NCBI RefSeq assembly: GCF_007829955.1
Contig: NZ_VIWX01000002.1
Location: 806,001-870,000, forward strand
Direction of reading: 5' to 3'
Source: Saccharopolyspora dendranthemae
GTDB lineage: Bacteria > Actinomycetota > Actinomycetes > Mycobacteriales > Pseudonocardiaceae
Length of the DNA: 64,000 nt
Numbering within the stretch: position 1 is the stretch's first letter; every line of letters starts with the position of its first letter. Made by a program: the position numbers and the translations under genes. Shown here in pieces: positions 8,040-17,803 of this stretch. A model generated the notes under the pieces. It did not search any database and was not told where the DNA came from. It saw nothing but the letters and a program-made list of their open reading frames with translations.

Positions 8040-10402
8040 GCTCGCGCCTCCTCGATCAGCCCGCGCACCACCGGGGGAGTGAGCGGAACGGTGTCGATTT
8101 CGGTGACGCCGAGCGGTGCCAGGGCGTGCTCGACCGCACCGGCGATCGCCGCCGGTGCTCCGATGATGCCGGCCTCGCCCGCTCCCTTGACGCCGAACGG
8201 GGTCTCCGGTGCGGGACCGCCCAGCTCCTCGACCTCCATCACGGGGATCTCCCGCGCGCTCGGCAGCAAGTACTCCATGAACGTCGTTGCCAGCGGCTGG
8301 CCGTCGTCGTAGGGGAGTTGCTCGTAGAGCGTTCCGCCGATGCCCTGCGCCACTCCGCCGTGGATCTGACCGGCGACGGTCAGCGGGTTGATGACGCGGC
8401 CGCAGTCGTGCACGACCGCGTAGCGGACGACCTCGACCACACCGGTCTCGGGGTCGACGCGCACGACGGCTGTGTGGGTGGCGTTGGTGTAGCTGGCGCA
8501 GGCGTTCATCTTGCCGTCGGGGCGCGGCACGTGATCGAGGCCGGTGGACTCGTAGACGGCGCGGGCTTCCAGACCCGGCTCGACCCCGGGCGGCAGCTCG
8601 AAGGTCCGGTTCAGCGCCGACTGGGCGACCTGGGTCCAGGAGATCGCGCTGCCCGGGCTCCCGCGGACCTGGAAGCTGCCGTCGGCCAGCTCCAGGTCGT
8701 CGGGGGAGGCCTCCAGGAGGTGGGCGGCGATGGCGGTTCCCTTGCGCCGCAACACCTCCGCGGCCCGATCGATCGCGCCTCCGGCGACCAGGGCGCTGCG
8801 GCTCGCCCAGCTGCCGAGGCCGAACGGCGCGGTGTCGGTGTCGCCCATGACGACTCGCACCTGCTCGATCGGGAGCGTGAGCGCTTCCGCGACGAGCGTG
8901 GCCACCATGGTGTGCGCGCCCTGGCCCATCGCCGAGATGCCGACCGCGACCGTGACCCCGCCGTCGGCGTCGAACCGGACGTCCGCGGAGTCCTGGCTGC
9001 TCCAGGTTCCGGTGATGGAGAAGGTGGTGGAGGCGATCCCCTCGACGTACGTGGCGAACCCGAGGCCCAGGTAGGTGCCGGGGGCGGCGGATCCCTGCTC
9101 CTCGGCCAGCATCCGCTCGCCCAGCTCCACGGCGCGCTCGAACGCCTCGCGGTGCGTGCCCGATTCCAGCCGCGCCCCCGAGGCCGTCTCGTAGGGCAGG
9201 TCGTCTGGGGCGAGGATCATCCGGCGGCGCAGCTCCAGCGGATCGATGCTCAGCTCACGCCCGATCTTGTCGACGAGCCGCTCGATCGCGAAGGTGCCCT
9301 CCGGGCCGCCGAAACCGCGGTACCCGCCGGTGGGCGTCTTGTTGGTGACCACGCCCTGCACCGCGATCGCCTGGTGCGGGATCCGGTAGGGCCCGCACAG
9401 CGACCCGACCGCCACGAGGCTGGGCCCGTACCCGGCCGGGAAGATCTCGCCGGAGCCGAGGTCGGTCCGCACCCGGCCGCGCAGCGCGGCGATGGTCCCG
9501 TCCTCGCGCACCGCCGCGGACAGATCGATCGTGGTGTCCCGGGCGTGGGTCGCGGCGATCAGGTGCTCGTGCCGGTCCTCGATCCACCGGACCGGACGGC
9601 GCAGCCGCATCGCCAGCCACGGGACGACGTACTCCTCGGGGTAGATCTCGTTCTTCTGCCCGAAACCACCACCGACGTCGGGCGTGACGACCCGGATGTC
9701 GCGCTCCGGTAGCCCCAGCACCGCGGAGAGCATGGCTCGCACGACGTACGCGGCCTGGGTCGAGGTCCACACCGTGAGGCGGTCGTCGCGGTACTCGGCC
9801 ACCACCCCGCGGCCCTCGAGGGGGACGGCTGAGTGGCGATGCGTGGTGAACGTGCCGCTGACGGCGCGGAAGCGCTCGAACGCCGCGTCCACCTCGGCGC
9901 TGTCGGCGTCCACGGACAGCAGCAGGTTGTCGCCCCACTCCGGGTACAGCAGCGCGGCGTCCGGCGACAGGGCTTGCTCAGCGGTGTCCACCGTGGACAC
10001 CGGCTCCAGGTCCGCTGCGACGAGTTCGGTCGCGTCCTCGGCCAGGTAGCGGTCGTCGGCGACGACGACCGCGAGCGGGCAGCCGACGTAGCGCACCCGG
10101 TCTCGTGCGAGCGGGAAGTGCCGCACCGGGCGAACCCACGGCATCCGGTCGGGCACGGCGTCGAGATCCAGATCCGCTCCGGTGAAAACCGCGTGCACGC
10201 CGGGTGATTCGAGCGCTGCGGAGGTGTCCACCTCCCGGATGCGTGCGTGCGGAACGTCGCTTCGCACGAACGCGGCCTCGACCATGCCCGGCAGCACGAC
10301 GTCGGCGATGTAGCGACCGCGTCCGGCGAGCAACCGGTCGTCCTCGACACGTGGTGTGCGCACGCCCAGCAGCGTCGGCCGGCCGCCCTGCATCGACTGC
10401 AT
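8036..10402 (-). CDS. Molybdenum hydroxylase large (molybdopterin) subunit
   Basis: A 788-residue catalytic subunit. ATG 10402 is preceded by GGGAGG; the longer frame to 10828 is low-complexity and rejected. It shows 'GRGRYIADVVLPGM' at the N-terminus, 'GGGFGQKNEIYPEE', 'TGGYRGFGGPEG' and the C-terminal 'GVKGAGEAG' carrying the catalytic Glu. The loop is not the AYxCSFR of true form I CO dehydrogenase. It is therefore a generic aldehyde, purine or aromatic hydroxylase (form II 'Cox-like'), and its substrate is unknown. It needs molybdopterin cytosine dinucleotide and maturation factors that are not in this window. Confidence 0.9.
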   Translation of the reverse strand: MQSMQGGRPTLLGVRTPRVEDDRLLAGRGRYIADVVLPGMVEAAFVRSDVPHARIREVDTSAALESPGVHAVFTGADLDLDAVPDRMPWVRPVRHFPLARDRVRYVGCPLAVVVADDRYLAEDATELVAADLEPVSTVDTAEQALSPDAALLYPEWGDNLLLSVDADSAEVDAAFERFRAVSGTFTTHRHSAVPLEGRGVVAEYRDDRLTVWTSTQAAYVVRAMLSAVLGLPERDIRVVTPDVGGGFGQKNEIYPEEYVVPWLAMRLRRPVRWIEDRHEHLIAATHARDTTIDLSAAVREDGTIAALRGRVRTDLGSGEIFPAGYGPSLVAVGSLCGPYRIPHQAIAVQGVVTNKTPTGGYRGFGGPEGTFAIERLVDKIGRELSIDPLELRRRMILAPDDLPYETASGARLESGTHREAFERAVELGERMLAEEQGSAAPGTYLGLGFATYVEGIASTTFSITGTWSSQDSADVRFDADGGVTVAVGISAMGQGAHTMVATLVAEALTLPIEQVRVVMGDTDTAPFGLGSWASRSALVAGGAIDRAAEVLRRKGTAIAAHLLEASPDDLELADGSFQVRGSPGSAISWTQVAQSALNRTFELPPGVEPGLEARAVYESTGLDHVPRPDGKMNACASYTNATHTAVVRVDPETGVVEVVRYAVVHDCGRVINPLTVAGQIHGGVAQGIGGTLYEQLPYDDGQPLATTFMEYLLPSAREIPVMEVEELGGPAPETPFGVKGAGEAGIIGAPAAIAGAVEHALAPLGVTEIDTVPLTPPVVRGLIEEARA

Positions 10403-10530
10403 CAGCCCTCCCAGTGGCTTCCGCCGGACGGCACTGGTGAGGGTCGTCACAGCGGATGGCTCAGAGTAGCCTGCTGGAGCTCCGCCGACGTGCGCAATCC
10501 ACCGGACGGACGGCGCGGTGAACGCCCCGA

Positions 10531-11703
10531 TCAGCCCAGGGCTTTCGCCAGCCTGCGCAGCCCTTCGCCGATGACCTCGGGGGAGAACGTGGTGAACGAC
10601 AGCCGCATCGTGGCGCGGTCGGGATCGCTCACCTGGAACGCGGCACCCGGCACGAACGCGACGTCGTGGTGCAGCGCTTCGCGGAGCACCTCCGCCGTGT
10701 CCACCGCGCCGGGAAGCCGCGCCCAGACGAACATCCCACCCTCGGGCTCGGTCCACGTGGTGCCCGGCGGGGTGATCGCGCGCAGACCGGTCAGCATCGC
10801 GTCGCGGCGCTCGCGATAGGTCTCGCACAGCAGGCGCACCTGGGCGGCGAGGTCGGCGGTCGCCAGGTATTCGGCTGCGGCGGCCTGATCGATGGTCGAG
10901 GTGTGCAGGTCAGCCGCCTGCTTGAGGATGGTCAGCTGCTGCCGGAGCTCGGCGGGCGCGCGGAGCCATCCCACGCGCATGCCGGGGGCGACGATCTTGG
11001 AGAAGCTGCCCAGGTAGATCGACCGGTCCGGCACCCGCGCGGACAACGGCGTCAGCGGTCGGCCCGAGTAGCGCAGTTCGTGGTACGGGTCGTCTTCGAC
11101 GAGCCAGAAGTTGTGCCGGGCGGCGACCTCGGCAATGCGATCGCGCCGGGCGTCCGGGACCGTGCGACCGGTGGGGTTGGAGAACGTCGGCACCAGGTAG
11201 AGCAAGGACGGCTGCTCCTGCGCGGCGATGCGTTCCAGCGCCTCGGGATCGATGCCGTCGTCGTCGGCGGGAACCGGCACGATCCGGGCCTGCGCGAGCT
11301 GGAAGCACTGCACCGCCGAGAGGTAGACGGGTTCCTCGACCAGCACCACGGATCCGGGGTCCAGCAGCGCCGAGGCGACCAGGTTCAGGCCCTGCTGCGA
11401 ACCGGTGGTGACCAGCAGATCGTCGCTCGTCGTGGGGAGTCCTTGGCCGGTGAGCCGGTCGGCCACGATCTCCCGCAACGCGGGGTCGCCCTCGGTCGGC
11501 GAGTACTGCAGGGCGGAGGCGACGTCGGGCTCGGCCAGCGCCCGGGCGTAGGCGGCGCGCAGACCTTCGGAGTCGAACAGCTCCGGTGCGGGCAGCCCAC
11601 CGGCGAACGAGATCACGCCCGGCCGGCGGGTCAGCGCGAGCAGATCGCGCACGGGAGAGCTGGTGACCCCGGCCATCCGGGCAGCACGGGGGAGGGAAGG
11701 CAT
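10531..11703 (-). CDS. PLP-dependent aminotransferase (class I/II, MocR/LysN-like catalytic type)
   Basis: A 390-residue fold-type I aminotransferase. 'SFAGGLPAPELFD' opens the domain, 'YSPTEGDPALREIVADR' follows, 'PTFSNPTGRT' binds PLP, and 'LGSFSKIVAPGMRVGW' carries the Schiff-base lysine. It matches the catalytic half of MocR regulators but has no N-terminal wHTH, so it is an enzyme such as a 2-aminoadipate, valine-pyruvate or aromatic aminotransferase. ATG 11703 has AGGAG upstream. It is 128 bp upstream of, and codirectional with, the molybdenum hydroxylase genes, so it may share their promoter. Confidence 0.88.
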   Translation of the reverse strand: MPSLPRAARMAGVTSSPVRDLLALTRRPGVISFAGGLPAPELFDSEGLRAAYARALAEPDVASALQYSPTEGDPALREIVADRLTGQGLPTTSDDLLVTTGSQQGLNLVASALLDPGSVVLVEEPVYLSAVQCFQLAQARIVPVPADDDGIDPEALERIAAQEQPSLLYLVPTFSNPTGRTVPDARRDRIAEVAARHNFWLVEDDPYHELRYSGRPLTPLSARVPDRSIYLGSFSKIVAPGMRVGWLRAPAELRQQLTILKQAADLHTSTIDQAAAAEYLATADLAAQVRLLCETYRERRDAMLTGLRAITPPGTTWTEPEGGMFVWARLPGAVDTAEVLREALHHDVAFVPGAAFQVSDPDRATMRLSFTTFSPEVIGEGLRRLAKALG

Positions 11704-11966
11704 GGACGCTCCTGGAACGAAGAGGCGAGTGCGAGATGCGGGGCGTCGGGCCGCAGTGTTGCCGCTGGCGCGCCTCACGGATCGGCTTCGCTGTTCGAGG
11801 AGCCTGCGGAACACCCTAGGACACCGGAGCTGGGCAGGCACCCGAATTTGGTGCGGCTCACGCCGCGAGCTCCGGACGGTTGCGTAACGAAACGAATCCA
11901 CGTCGTCCTGAAACCGCTCGGGCGGTGCGATCATGCGAGCAGGCGAGCGATTCCGGAGGAGCGCCA

Positions 11967-13283
11967 GTGCCAGAACCCGTCCAGGCAGGGATCGGAACCC
12001 GCACCAGACTCGGCTACTCGTTCGGCTCGCTGGTCACCGGCTCCTTCTCCACGGTGCCCGGCCTGCTCCTGCTCCCGTACCTGACCGACACCATGGCCGT
12101 GCCCGGGGCGATCGCCGGAGCCATCGTGCTCGTGCCGAAGATCTGGGACGTGGTGTTCAACCCGATCGCCGGCCGGCTCTCCGACGCCGGGCTGGTGCGC
12201 CACGGAAGCAGGCGGCCGTTCCTGCTGTTCGGGGGCATCGGCGTCGCGGTGCTGTTCGCGGGCATCTTCGCCCACCCGGGATTCGGCGACACCGCGCTGG
12301 ACGCCGGGTACGTGATGCTGCTGTACCTGCTGTGCGCCACCGCGTTCGGGCTCTTCCAGGTGCCGTTCAACGCGTTGCCCGCCGAGCTCACCGACTCGCG
12401 CGGCGAGCGCACCCGGCTCACCAGCTGGCGGATGGGTTTCCTGGCGGTGGCCGTGCTCGTCTCCGGCGGCGGCGCCCCTGGCATCGCCAACGGCATCGGC
12501 GGTGTGGCCGGTTACCGGGTGATGGGCGTGGTGATCGGCGTGATCATCCTGCTCGGCGTGGTGCTGATGCTGCTGGGGCTTCGCGATGCGCCGGTGGGTC
12601 GCTTGCGGCCGGGCGCGCAGAGATGGCGCGAGCTGGTGAGCACGATGCGCGGATGGCGATCGTTCCGCCGCCTGGTCCTGGTGTACACGGTGCAGGCCCT
12701 CGGGCTGGCGACGCTCCTGGCCGGGGTCAGCTACGCGTCGCGGTACGTCTTCGGCGACCCGGCGGTGCAGACCTGGCTGTTCGTCGGATTCGTGCTCCCG
12801 GCGCTGGTGACGATGCCGCTGTGGCCGAGGATCGGCGAGCGGTGGGGCAAGCTCTGGGGCTTCCGCGCCGCCTGCATCGCATTCGGCCTGGCCAGTGCGG
12901 GACTGTCGGCAGCGCTGGTGCTCCCGGTGGCGGTGTCGTTCGTGTTCGTCGCGCTCGCCGGGGTCGGCTACGCGGGCATCCAGGTCTTCCCGCTGGCGAT
13001 CATGCCGGACCTGATCACGGCGGAGGAGGAACGCACCGGTGAGACCCGGGCCGGTGTGGCGGCGGGCGTGTGGACCGGCTCGGAAACCCTGGGAATGGCG
13101 CTGGGGCCGGGCCTGTTCGGGCTCGTGCTCGGGATGGGCGGCTACGTGTCCAGCGTCGAAGGGGTCGCGCAGCAGCCGGACAGCGCGGTCACCGCGATCC
13201 TGCTCGGTTTCTCGCTGTTGCCGGGCTTGCTGGTGATGCTGGGCCTGCCGCTGCTGCGGCGCGATGTGCTGGAGGAACGATGA
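11967..13283 (+). CDS. MFS transporter (sugar/cation symporter-like)
   Basis: A 438-residue integral membrane protein with about 12 helices. 'LPYLTDTMAVPGAIAGAIVLVPKIWD' is of the GPH/MelB style, followed by 'NPIAGRLSDAGLVRHGSRRPFLLFGG' (loop 2-3; both quoted in part). GTG 11967 is chosen because GGAGGAG lies directly upstream; the frame back to 11880 has no ribosome site. The stop overlaps the next start (ATGA), suggesting that it imports the substrate of, or exports the product of, the following PLP enzyme. The upstream 263-bp gap is a divergent promoter region with the aminotransferase. Confidence 0.85.
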   Translation: MPEPVQAGIGTRTRLGYSFGSLVTGSFSTVPGLLLLPYLTDTMAVPGAIAGAIVLVPKIWDVVFNPIAGRLSDAGLVRHGSRRPFLLFGGIGVAVLFAGIFAHPGFGDTALDAGYVMLLYLLCATAFGLFQVPFNALPAELTDSRGERTRLTSWRMGFLAVAVLVSGGGAPGIANGIGGVAGYRVMGVVIGVIILLGVVLMLLGLRDAPVGRLRPGAQRWRELVSTMRGWRSFRRLVLVYTVQALGLATLLAGVSYASRYVFGDPAVQTWLFVGFVLPALVTMPLWPRIGERWGKLWGFRAACIAFGLASAGLSAALVLPVAVSFVFVALAGVGYAGIQVFPLAIMPDLITAEEERTGETRAGVAAGVWTGSETLGMALGPGLFGLVLGMGGYVSSVEGVAQQPDSAVTAILLGFSLLPGLLVMLGLPLLRRDVLEER

Positions 13284-14701
13284 GCTCCGCGGACGACGTC
13301 CTGGCCGAGCTGCGCGCGTTGCGCGCCGCCGACCTGCCGACCCACGGCGGCCGCACCCTCGCCTACGTCTACGACAGCGGCCTCGACGGGCTCGACGAGC
13401 TCTCGGCCGCCGCGCACGCGCTCGCGGCGAGCGCCAACGGCCTTGACCCGACGGCGTTTCCGAGTCTCCTGCGGATGGAGAACGACTTGGTCTCCGCCGC
13501 GTCCGAGCTGCTGGGCGGGACTGCGCGCACGGTCGGTTCGGTCACCTCGGGCGGTACCGAGTCCTGCATGCTCGCGGTGCTGGCGGCACGCGAGGGCAAC
13601 CCCGGCATCGCGGAACCGACCGTGGTGCTGCCCTCGACCGCGCACGCCGCGTTCCACAAGGCCGCCCACCTGTTCCGGGTGCGACCGGTGGTGGTTCCCG
13701 TGGACCCGGTGACCTTCCGCGCGGACCCCGCCTCGATGGCCGGGGCGATCGACGACGACACGGTGCTGGTGGTCGCCAGCGCCCCCTCGTACGCGCACGG
13801 AGTCCTGGACCCGATCGCCGAGATCGCAGCAGGCGCGGCGGCGCGCGGAGTGCGGATGCACGTCGACGCCTGCATCGGCGGCTGGATCCTGCCCTACTTC
13901 CGGCGGCTGGGCAGGGACGTCCCCGAGTTCGGGTTCGCCGTCGACGGGGTCACCAGCGTGTCGGTCGACCTGCACAAGTACGCCTACTGCCCGAAGGGCG
14001 CGTCGGTGCTGCTGCACGCCGACTCCGAGCTGCGCCGCGGGCACTTCTTCGCCGGCGCGGGGTGGCCCGGCTACACGATGCTGAACTCGACGCTGCAGTC
14101 CACCCGCTCCGGTGGCCCGCTCGCCGCGGCGTGGGCGGTGCTGCGTCACGTCGGCGACGACGGCTACCTGGGCCTGGCGCGGGCAGCGCTGGAGGCGGTC
14201 GAGGAGATGCGCGCGGAGATCACCGCGATCAGCGGCCTGCGGTTGGTCGCCGAACCGGATTCGACGCTGCTCGCGCTGACCACCGACGACGACGGGATCG
14301 ACCTGTTCACCGTGGCCGACGAGATGGGCACCCGAGGCTGGTACGTGCAACCGCAGTTCGCCCACGGTGATTCGCCGGTCAACCTGCACCTGACGATCAC
14401 CGCGGCGAACCGGGGGAGCGAAGCGGAATTCGCGTCAGCCCTGCACGCCTCGGTGGCCGCCGCGCGGACGGCGGGGCCGGTCGTGGTCGACGAGGGCATC
14501 GCCGCGTTCCTCGCCGACCTCGACCCCGACTCGCTCTCCGAGGAGGAGTTCGGTCAGCTGCTGGCCGCCGCGGGCATGGGCGGCGGCGCAGGGCTGCCGG
14601 ACCGGATGGCCGAGATCAACGCGATGCTCGCGATCGCCCGCCCGCGCCTGCGAGAACGACTCCTGCAGGAATTCCTCGGCATCCTCTACCGCCCGGGGTA
14701 G
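13280..14701 (+). CDS. PLP-dependent decarboxylase / sphingosine-1-phosphate lyase-like protein
   Basis: A 473-residue group II decarboxylase-fold protein. 'VGSVTSGGTESCMLAVLAAR' (about 88-107), 'HVDACIGGWILPYFRRLG' (about 194) and the PLP lysine in 'SVDLHKYAYCPKG' (about 234) are intact. The C-terminal 60 residues are acidic and family-typical. Relatives split sphingoid phosphates or decarboxylate amino acids; the 'HKYAYCPKG' version is closest to the S1P-lyase branch. The start lies inside the stop of the MFS gene (ATGA), so the two are translated together. The true substrate cannot be seen. Confidence 0.85.
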   Translation: MSSADDVLAELRALRAADLPTHGGRTLAYVYDSGLDGLDELSAAAHALAASANGLDPTAFPSLLRMENDLVSAASELLGGTARTVGSVTSGGTESCMLAVLAAREGNPGIAEPTVVLPSTAHAAFHKAAHLFRVRPVVVPVDPVTFRADPASMAGAIDDDTVLVVASAPSYAHGVLDPIAEIAAGAAARGVRMHVDACIGGWILPYFRRLGRDVPEFGFAVDGVTSVSVDLHKYAYCPKGASVLLHADSELRRGHFFAGAGWPGYTMLNSTLQSTRSGGPLAAAWAVLRHVGDDGYLGLARAALEAVEEMRAEITAISGLRLVAEPDSTLLALTTDDDGIDLFTVADEMGTRGWYVQPQFAHGDSPVNLHLTITAANRGSEAEFASALHASVAAARTAGPVVVDEGIAAFLADLDPDSLSEEEFGQLLAAAGMGGGAGLPDRMAEINAMLAIARPRLRERLLQEFLGILYRPG

Positions 14702-14725
14702 GCGTCGCACGCCCGCAGACCGGTT

Positions 14726-15667
14726 CTAGCGGCTGAAGTGCGCGCGGCGGAGGTGTTCGGCGATCAGGTCGTAGGTCTCGCGGATCAGGGAGCCGGCGCC
14801 GCCGAGCTGGTCGTAGCCGTGATCGGCGGCGGGCACGTCGTGGTGCTCCAGGAGAACGCCTGCGCGGCGCAGCGATTCGACGTAGCGCACTCCCTCGGCG
14901 CGCAGCAGGTCCAGCTCGGTGGTGATCACCAGTGCCGGTGCTGTCCCGCTCAGGTCCTCGTCGTTCGCGCCGTGCGCCGGGGAGGCGAGCGGATCGGTGC
15001 CCAGGGTCCGGTCGGGCAGGTAGGAGTCGTGGAAGACCGCCGCCATCCAGGGCTTGAGGAACGGTGGTTCGTCGCGGCCGCGGGCGCGCATCTTCTCCTG
15101 CGTCGAGGTCACGAGGTCCAGCGCGGGGTAGTGCAGGACCTGCAGCGCCAGGTGCGGGCCTCCGGCGTCGCGGGCCTGCCGGGCCACGGCGGTGGCGAGC
15201 GATCCGCCCGCGCTCGCGCCGCCGACGCTGAGCCGGGCCGGGTCCACCCCGAGCTCCCCCGCGTGATCGGCGGCCCAGCGCACCACCTCGAAGCACGCCT
15301 TCGGCGGAACCGGGAAGGGATGACGAGGTGCCACCGGGTAGTCGACGTTGAGCACCGCGACGCCGGAGCGGGCCGCGAGGTAGCGGCACAGCGGGTCGTC
15401 CTGCTCGGGGTAGCGGATGATGAAGCCCCCGCCGTGCATGTTGACGTGCAGGGGCGGTGCGTCCCCCTCCTGCGGCAGGTACAGCGTCGCGGGTACCGGG
15501 CCGTAGGTCGTGGGCACCTCGATCCGGCGGGTCGTTCCCGGGATCTCGGGGAACCGGTGGTGTCGGCGGCTGTGCGAGGCGAGCGACGAGACGCGCTGGA
15601 TCACCGTGGCGGCGATCCGCGAGACGGTGGGATTTCCGAGCAGGGGCATGGCGATCAAGGTAGTCAC
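14726..15667 (-). CDS. Alpha/beta hydrolase, hormone-sensitive-lipase-type esterase
   Basis: A 313-residue esterase. The oxyanion motif 'NMHGGGF' and nucleophile elbow 'VGGASAGGSLA' identify the HSL (family IV) class; Asp in 'TTELDLLRAEG' and His in 'ADHGYDQLGG' complete the triad. The start is GTG 15667 or ATG 15649; neither has a clear ribosome site. It is divergent from the P450 gene, and the 113 bp between them carries the P450 promoter, hinting at a shared pathway. Confidence 0.88.
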   Translation of the reverse strand: MTTLIAMPLLGNPTVSRIAATVIQRVSSLASHSRRHHRFPEIPGTTRRIEVPTTYGPVPATLYLPQEGDAPPLHVNMHGGGFIIRYPEQDDPLCRYLAARSGVAVLNVDYPVAPRHPFPVPPKACFEVVRWAADHAGELGVDPARLSVGGASAGGSLATAVARQARDAGGPHLALQVLHYPALDLVTSTQEKMRARGRDEPPFLKPWMAAVFHDSYLPDRTLGTDPLASPAHGANDEDLSGTAPALVITTELDLLRAEGVRYVESLRRAGVLLEHHDVPAADHGYDQLGGAGSLIRETYDLIAEHLRRAHFSR

Positions 15668-15709
15668 TGGCGATCGGGGACGGGAGGGGGCCGTTCTCGC
15701 GGCGAGTTC

Positions 15710-15739
15710 TTGTCAGCCCTCCGCTCACCTGCGTAACGT
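15710..15739 (+). promoter_or_regulatory. Sigma-70-type promoter of the P450 gene
   Basis: -35 TTGTCA (15710-15715), 18-bp spacer, -10 TAACGT (15734-15739). The predicted start is near 15746, giving about 35 nt of leader that includes AGGGGGA before GTG 15781. Confidence 0.6.
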
Positions 15740-15780
15740 CGAGCCACCGGGGGGATGACGTGCGCAGGGGGAACTCTCAC

Positions 15781-17016
15781 GTGAACATCGACGACGCCGG
15801 GCTGACGCTGGCCGATCCGGACGCCTACGCCGACGAGGATCGGTTGCACACCGCGCTGCGGGTGCTGCGCGAGCAGGACCCGGTCCACTGGGTCGACCCG
15901 CGGCCGGACTTCAACCCGTTCTGGGCGGTGACCCGGCACTCCGATCTCCTCGAGGTGGAGCGGCAGAACGAGAAGTTCATCAACGAACCGCGCCCGATCC
16001 TGGTGAAGGCCGAGCAGGACCGGCACACCGCCGAGAACGGGCAGATGCTCCGGACGCTCGTGCACATCGACGATCCGGAGCACAAGCGGATGCGGTCGGT
16101 GGTGGCCGACTGGTTCCGGCCCCGCGCGTTGCGCGAGCTCGACGTGGACATCCGCAGACTCGCCAAGCGCTACGTGGACAAGATGGCCGACCTGGGCGGC
16201 GAGTGCGACTTCGTCCGGGAGGTGACGGTCGACTACCCGCTCTACGTGATCTTGTCGCTGCTGGGGCTGCCCGAATCGGACTTCCCCCGGATCTTGCAGC
16301 TGACGCAGGAGCTGTTCGGCATCGACGACGAGGAGCTGCAGCGCGGCCGGTCACCGGAGGAGCTGATGCAAGTCCTGCTCGACTTCTTCGACTACTTCAA
16401 GCAGATCACCGCGGACCGCCGAGCCAACCCGACCGGTGACCTGGCGTCGACGATCGCCAACGCGCGCATCGACGGGGAGCACCTGTCGGACCTCGACACC
16501 GCCTCGCACTACGTCATCATCGCGACCGCCGGCCACGACACCACCAGCTCTACCATCGCCGGTGGTCTGCACGCGCTCGTGGCGCACCCGGAGGAGAGGG
16601 AGCGGCTGCGACGAGATCCGGAGCTGATCCCCACGGCCGTGGAGGAGATGATCCGCTGGGTCACCCCGGTCAAGGAGTTCATGCGGACCGCCACGACCGA
16701 CTGCGAGCTGGGCGGCAAGCGCATCGGCGCGGGGGAGTCGCTGCTGCTGTGCTACCCGTCGGCGAACCGCGACGAGGCGGTGTTCGACGATCCGTTCCGG
16801 TTCGACGTCGGACGTGACCCGAATCGGCACCTGTCGTTCGGCTTCGGCGCTCACGTCTGCCTCGGCGCGACCCTGGCGAGGATGGAGGCGCGGGCGTTCT
16901 TCGCCGAGCTGCTGCCCCGGCTCGACTGGGCCGAAGCGGCGGGAGAGCCGCAGTGGAGCTCCACCACGTTCGTCGGCGGCCTCAAGCACCTGCCGCTGCG
17001 CTACCGCATCCGATGA
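15781..17016 (+). CDS. Cytochrome P450
   Basis: A soluble 411-residue P450 monooxygenase. The I-helix 'AGHDTTSS' (about 250), the K-helix ExxR in 'EEMIRW' and the heme loop 'FGFGAHVCLGATLARME' (about 352, Cys thiolate) are all present. GTG 15781 is preferred to GTG 15760 because AGGGGGA lies 8 nt upstream. No ferredoxin or reductase gene is adjacent, so electrons must come from elsewhere. The sequence style ('LLEVERQNEKFINEPRP') is like CYP124/125/142-type sterol and fatty-acid hydroxylases, but the subfamily is an inference. Confidence 0.93.
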   Translation: MNIDDAGLTLADPDAYADEDRLHTALRVLREQDPVHWVDPRPDFNPFWAVTRHSDLLEVERQNEKFINEPRPILVKAEQDRHTAENGQMLRTLVHIDDPEHKRMRSVVADWFRPRALRELDVDIRRLAKRYVDKMADLGGECDFVREVTVDYPLYVILSLLGLPESDFPRILQLTQELFGIDDEELQRGRSPEELMQVLLDFFDYFKQITADRRANPTGDLASTIANARIDGEHLSDLDTASHYVIIATAGHDTTSSTIAGGLHALVAHPEERERLRRDPELIPTAVEEMIRWVTPVKEFMRTATTDCELGGKRIGAGESLLLCYPSANRDEAVFDDPFRFDVGRDPNRHLSFGFGAHVCLGATLARMEARAFFAELLPRLDWAEAAGEPQWSSTTFVGGLKHLPLRYRIR

Positions 17017-17189
17017 GCCGGCGCAGAGTGGCGGACGAGGTGCGGGTGGCAGGACACTGAGGGCGCGGGCGCACGAAGTGGTGGCGGCCTCTCCCGGTGC
17101 TGTCCGGGTCGTGCGAGTGGGGTAGCGAGATGGTGTGAAGTCCCGCCGCTGCAACGTTTTTGATCAGAACGCGGTCGTGAGAGCTGCCG

Positions 17190-17195
17190 TACTTT
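17190..17195 (+). promoter_or_regulatory. -10 box, leaderless transcript predicted
   Basis: TACTTT ends 7 nt before ATG 17203 and no ribosome site separates them, so transcription should begin at the start codon. No convincing -35 is visible. Confidence 0.4.
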
Positions 17196-17202
17196 TCGGA
17201 CC

Positions 17203-17667
17203 ATGACCCCGAAGACGACGCTCTGCGTAGTGGCCGGCGTGCTGCTGATCGGTGGCGGGATGAGCACCGCTGCGGTGTCCATGGCGGCCGATCCGAAACC
17301 CCCGGCTCAAGATCAGGTCGTGTCCCTGGTGAACGAGGCTCGGGCCGAGGCGGGCTGCGCCCCGCTCACGGTCGACGGCCGGCTGACCAAGGCGGCTACC
17401 GCGCACAGCGCGGACATGGCCTCGCGCGGCTACTTCAGCCACACCACCCCCGAAGGTGTCACGTTCGGGGATCGGCTGCGCGACGCCGGCTACGCCTCGC
17501 CCGGTGCTGAGAACATCGCCCGCGGCCACACCAGCGCCGACCAGGTGGTCGGGGACTGGATGAAGTCCCGCGGCCACCGCAAGAACATCATGGACTGCTC
17601 GTTGCGCACGATCGGTGTGGGCGTCGAGTACAACGGCCACTACTGGACCCAGGACTTCGGGCGCTGA
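17203..17667 (+). CDS. Secreted CAP (SCP/PR-1-like) domain protein
   Basis: 154 residues. A signal peptide (charged start, hydrophobic 'LCVVAGVLLIGGGMSTAAVSM', cleavage near AADP at about 29; stretch slightly abridged) precedes one CAP domain. The domain shows 'VVSLVNEARAEAGCAPL', 'AHSADMASRGYFSH' and 'GENIARGHTS'-like and 'SRGHRKNIMDCS' signatures, with the two conserved His of the CAP cavity. It is extracellular. Bacterial members are linked to cell-envelope or protease functions, mostly undefined. Confidence 0.88.
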   Translation: MTPKTTLCVVAGVLLIGGGMSTAAVSMAADPKPPAQDQVVSLVNEARAEAGCAPLTVDGRLTKAATAHSADMASRGYFSHTTPEGVTFGDRLRDAGYASPGAENIARGHTSADQVVGDWMKSRGHRKNIMDCSLRTIGVGVEYNGHYWTQDFGR

Positions 17668-17803
17668 CGTCGATCACCTGCACCGGGCGGCGTCGGTGCT
17701 TCCCTCCCGGCCACGAGGTCCATTCAGGACAGCGGCGTGATCGAGATCAACAGCGGGCGGGCGGTTCTCGTGGAGCTGCTGGGCTCGTACCGGTGCAGAG
17801 CGC

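Noticed and set aside
10394..10828. N-terminal extension of the molybdenum hydroxylase large subunit
   Set aside because: Low-complexity, no family match, and ATG 10402 has its own GGGAGG.
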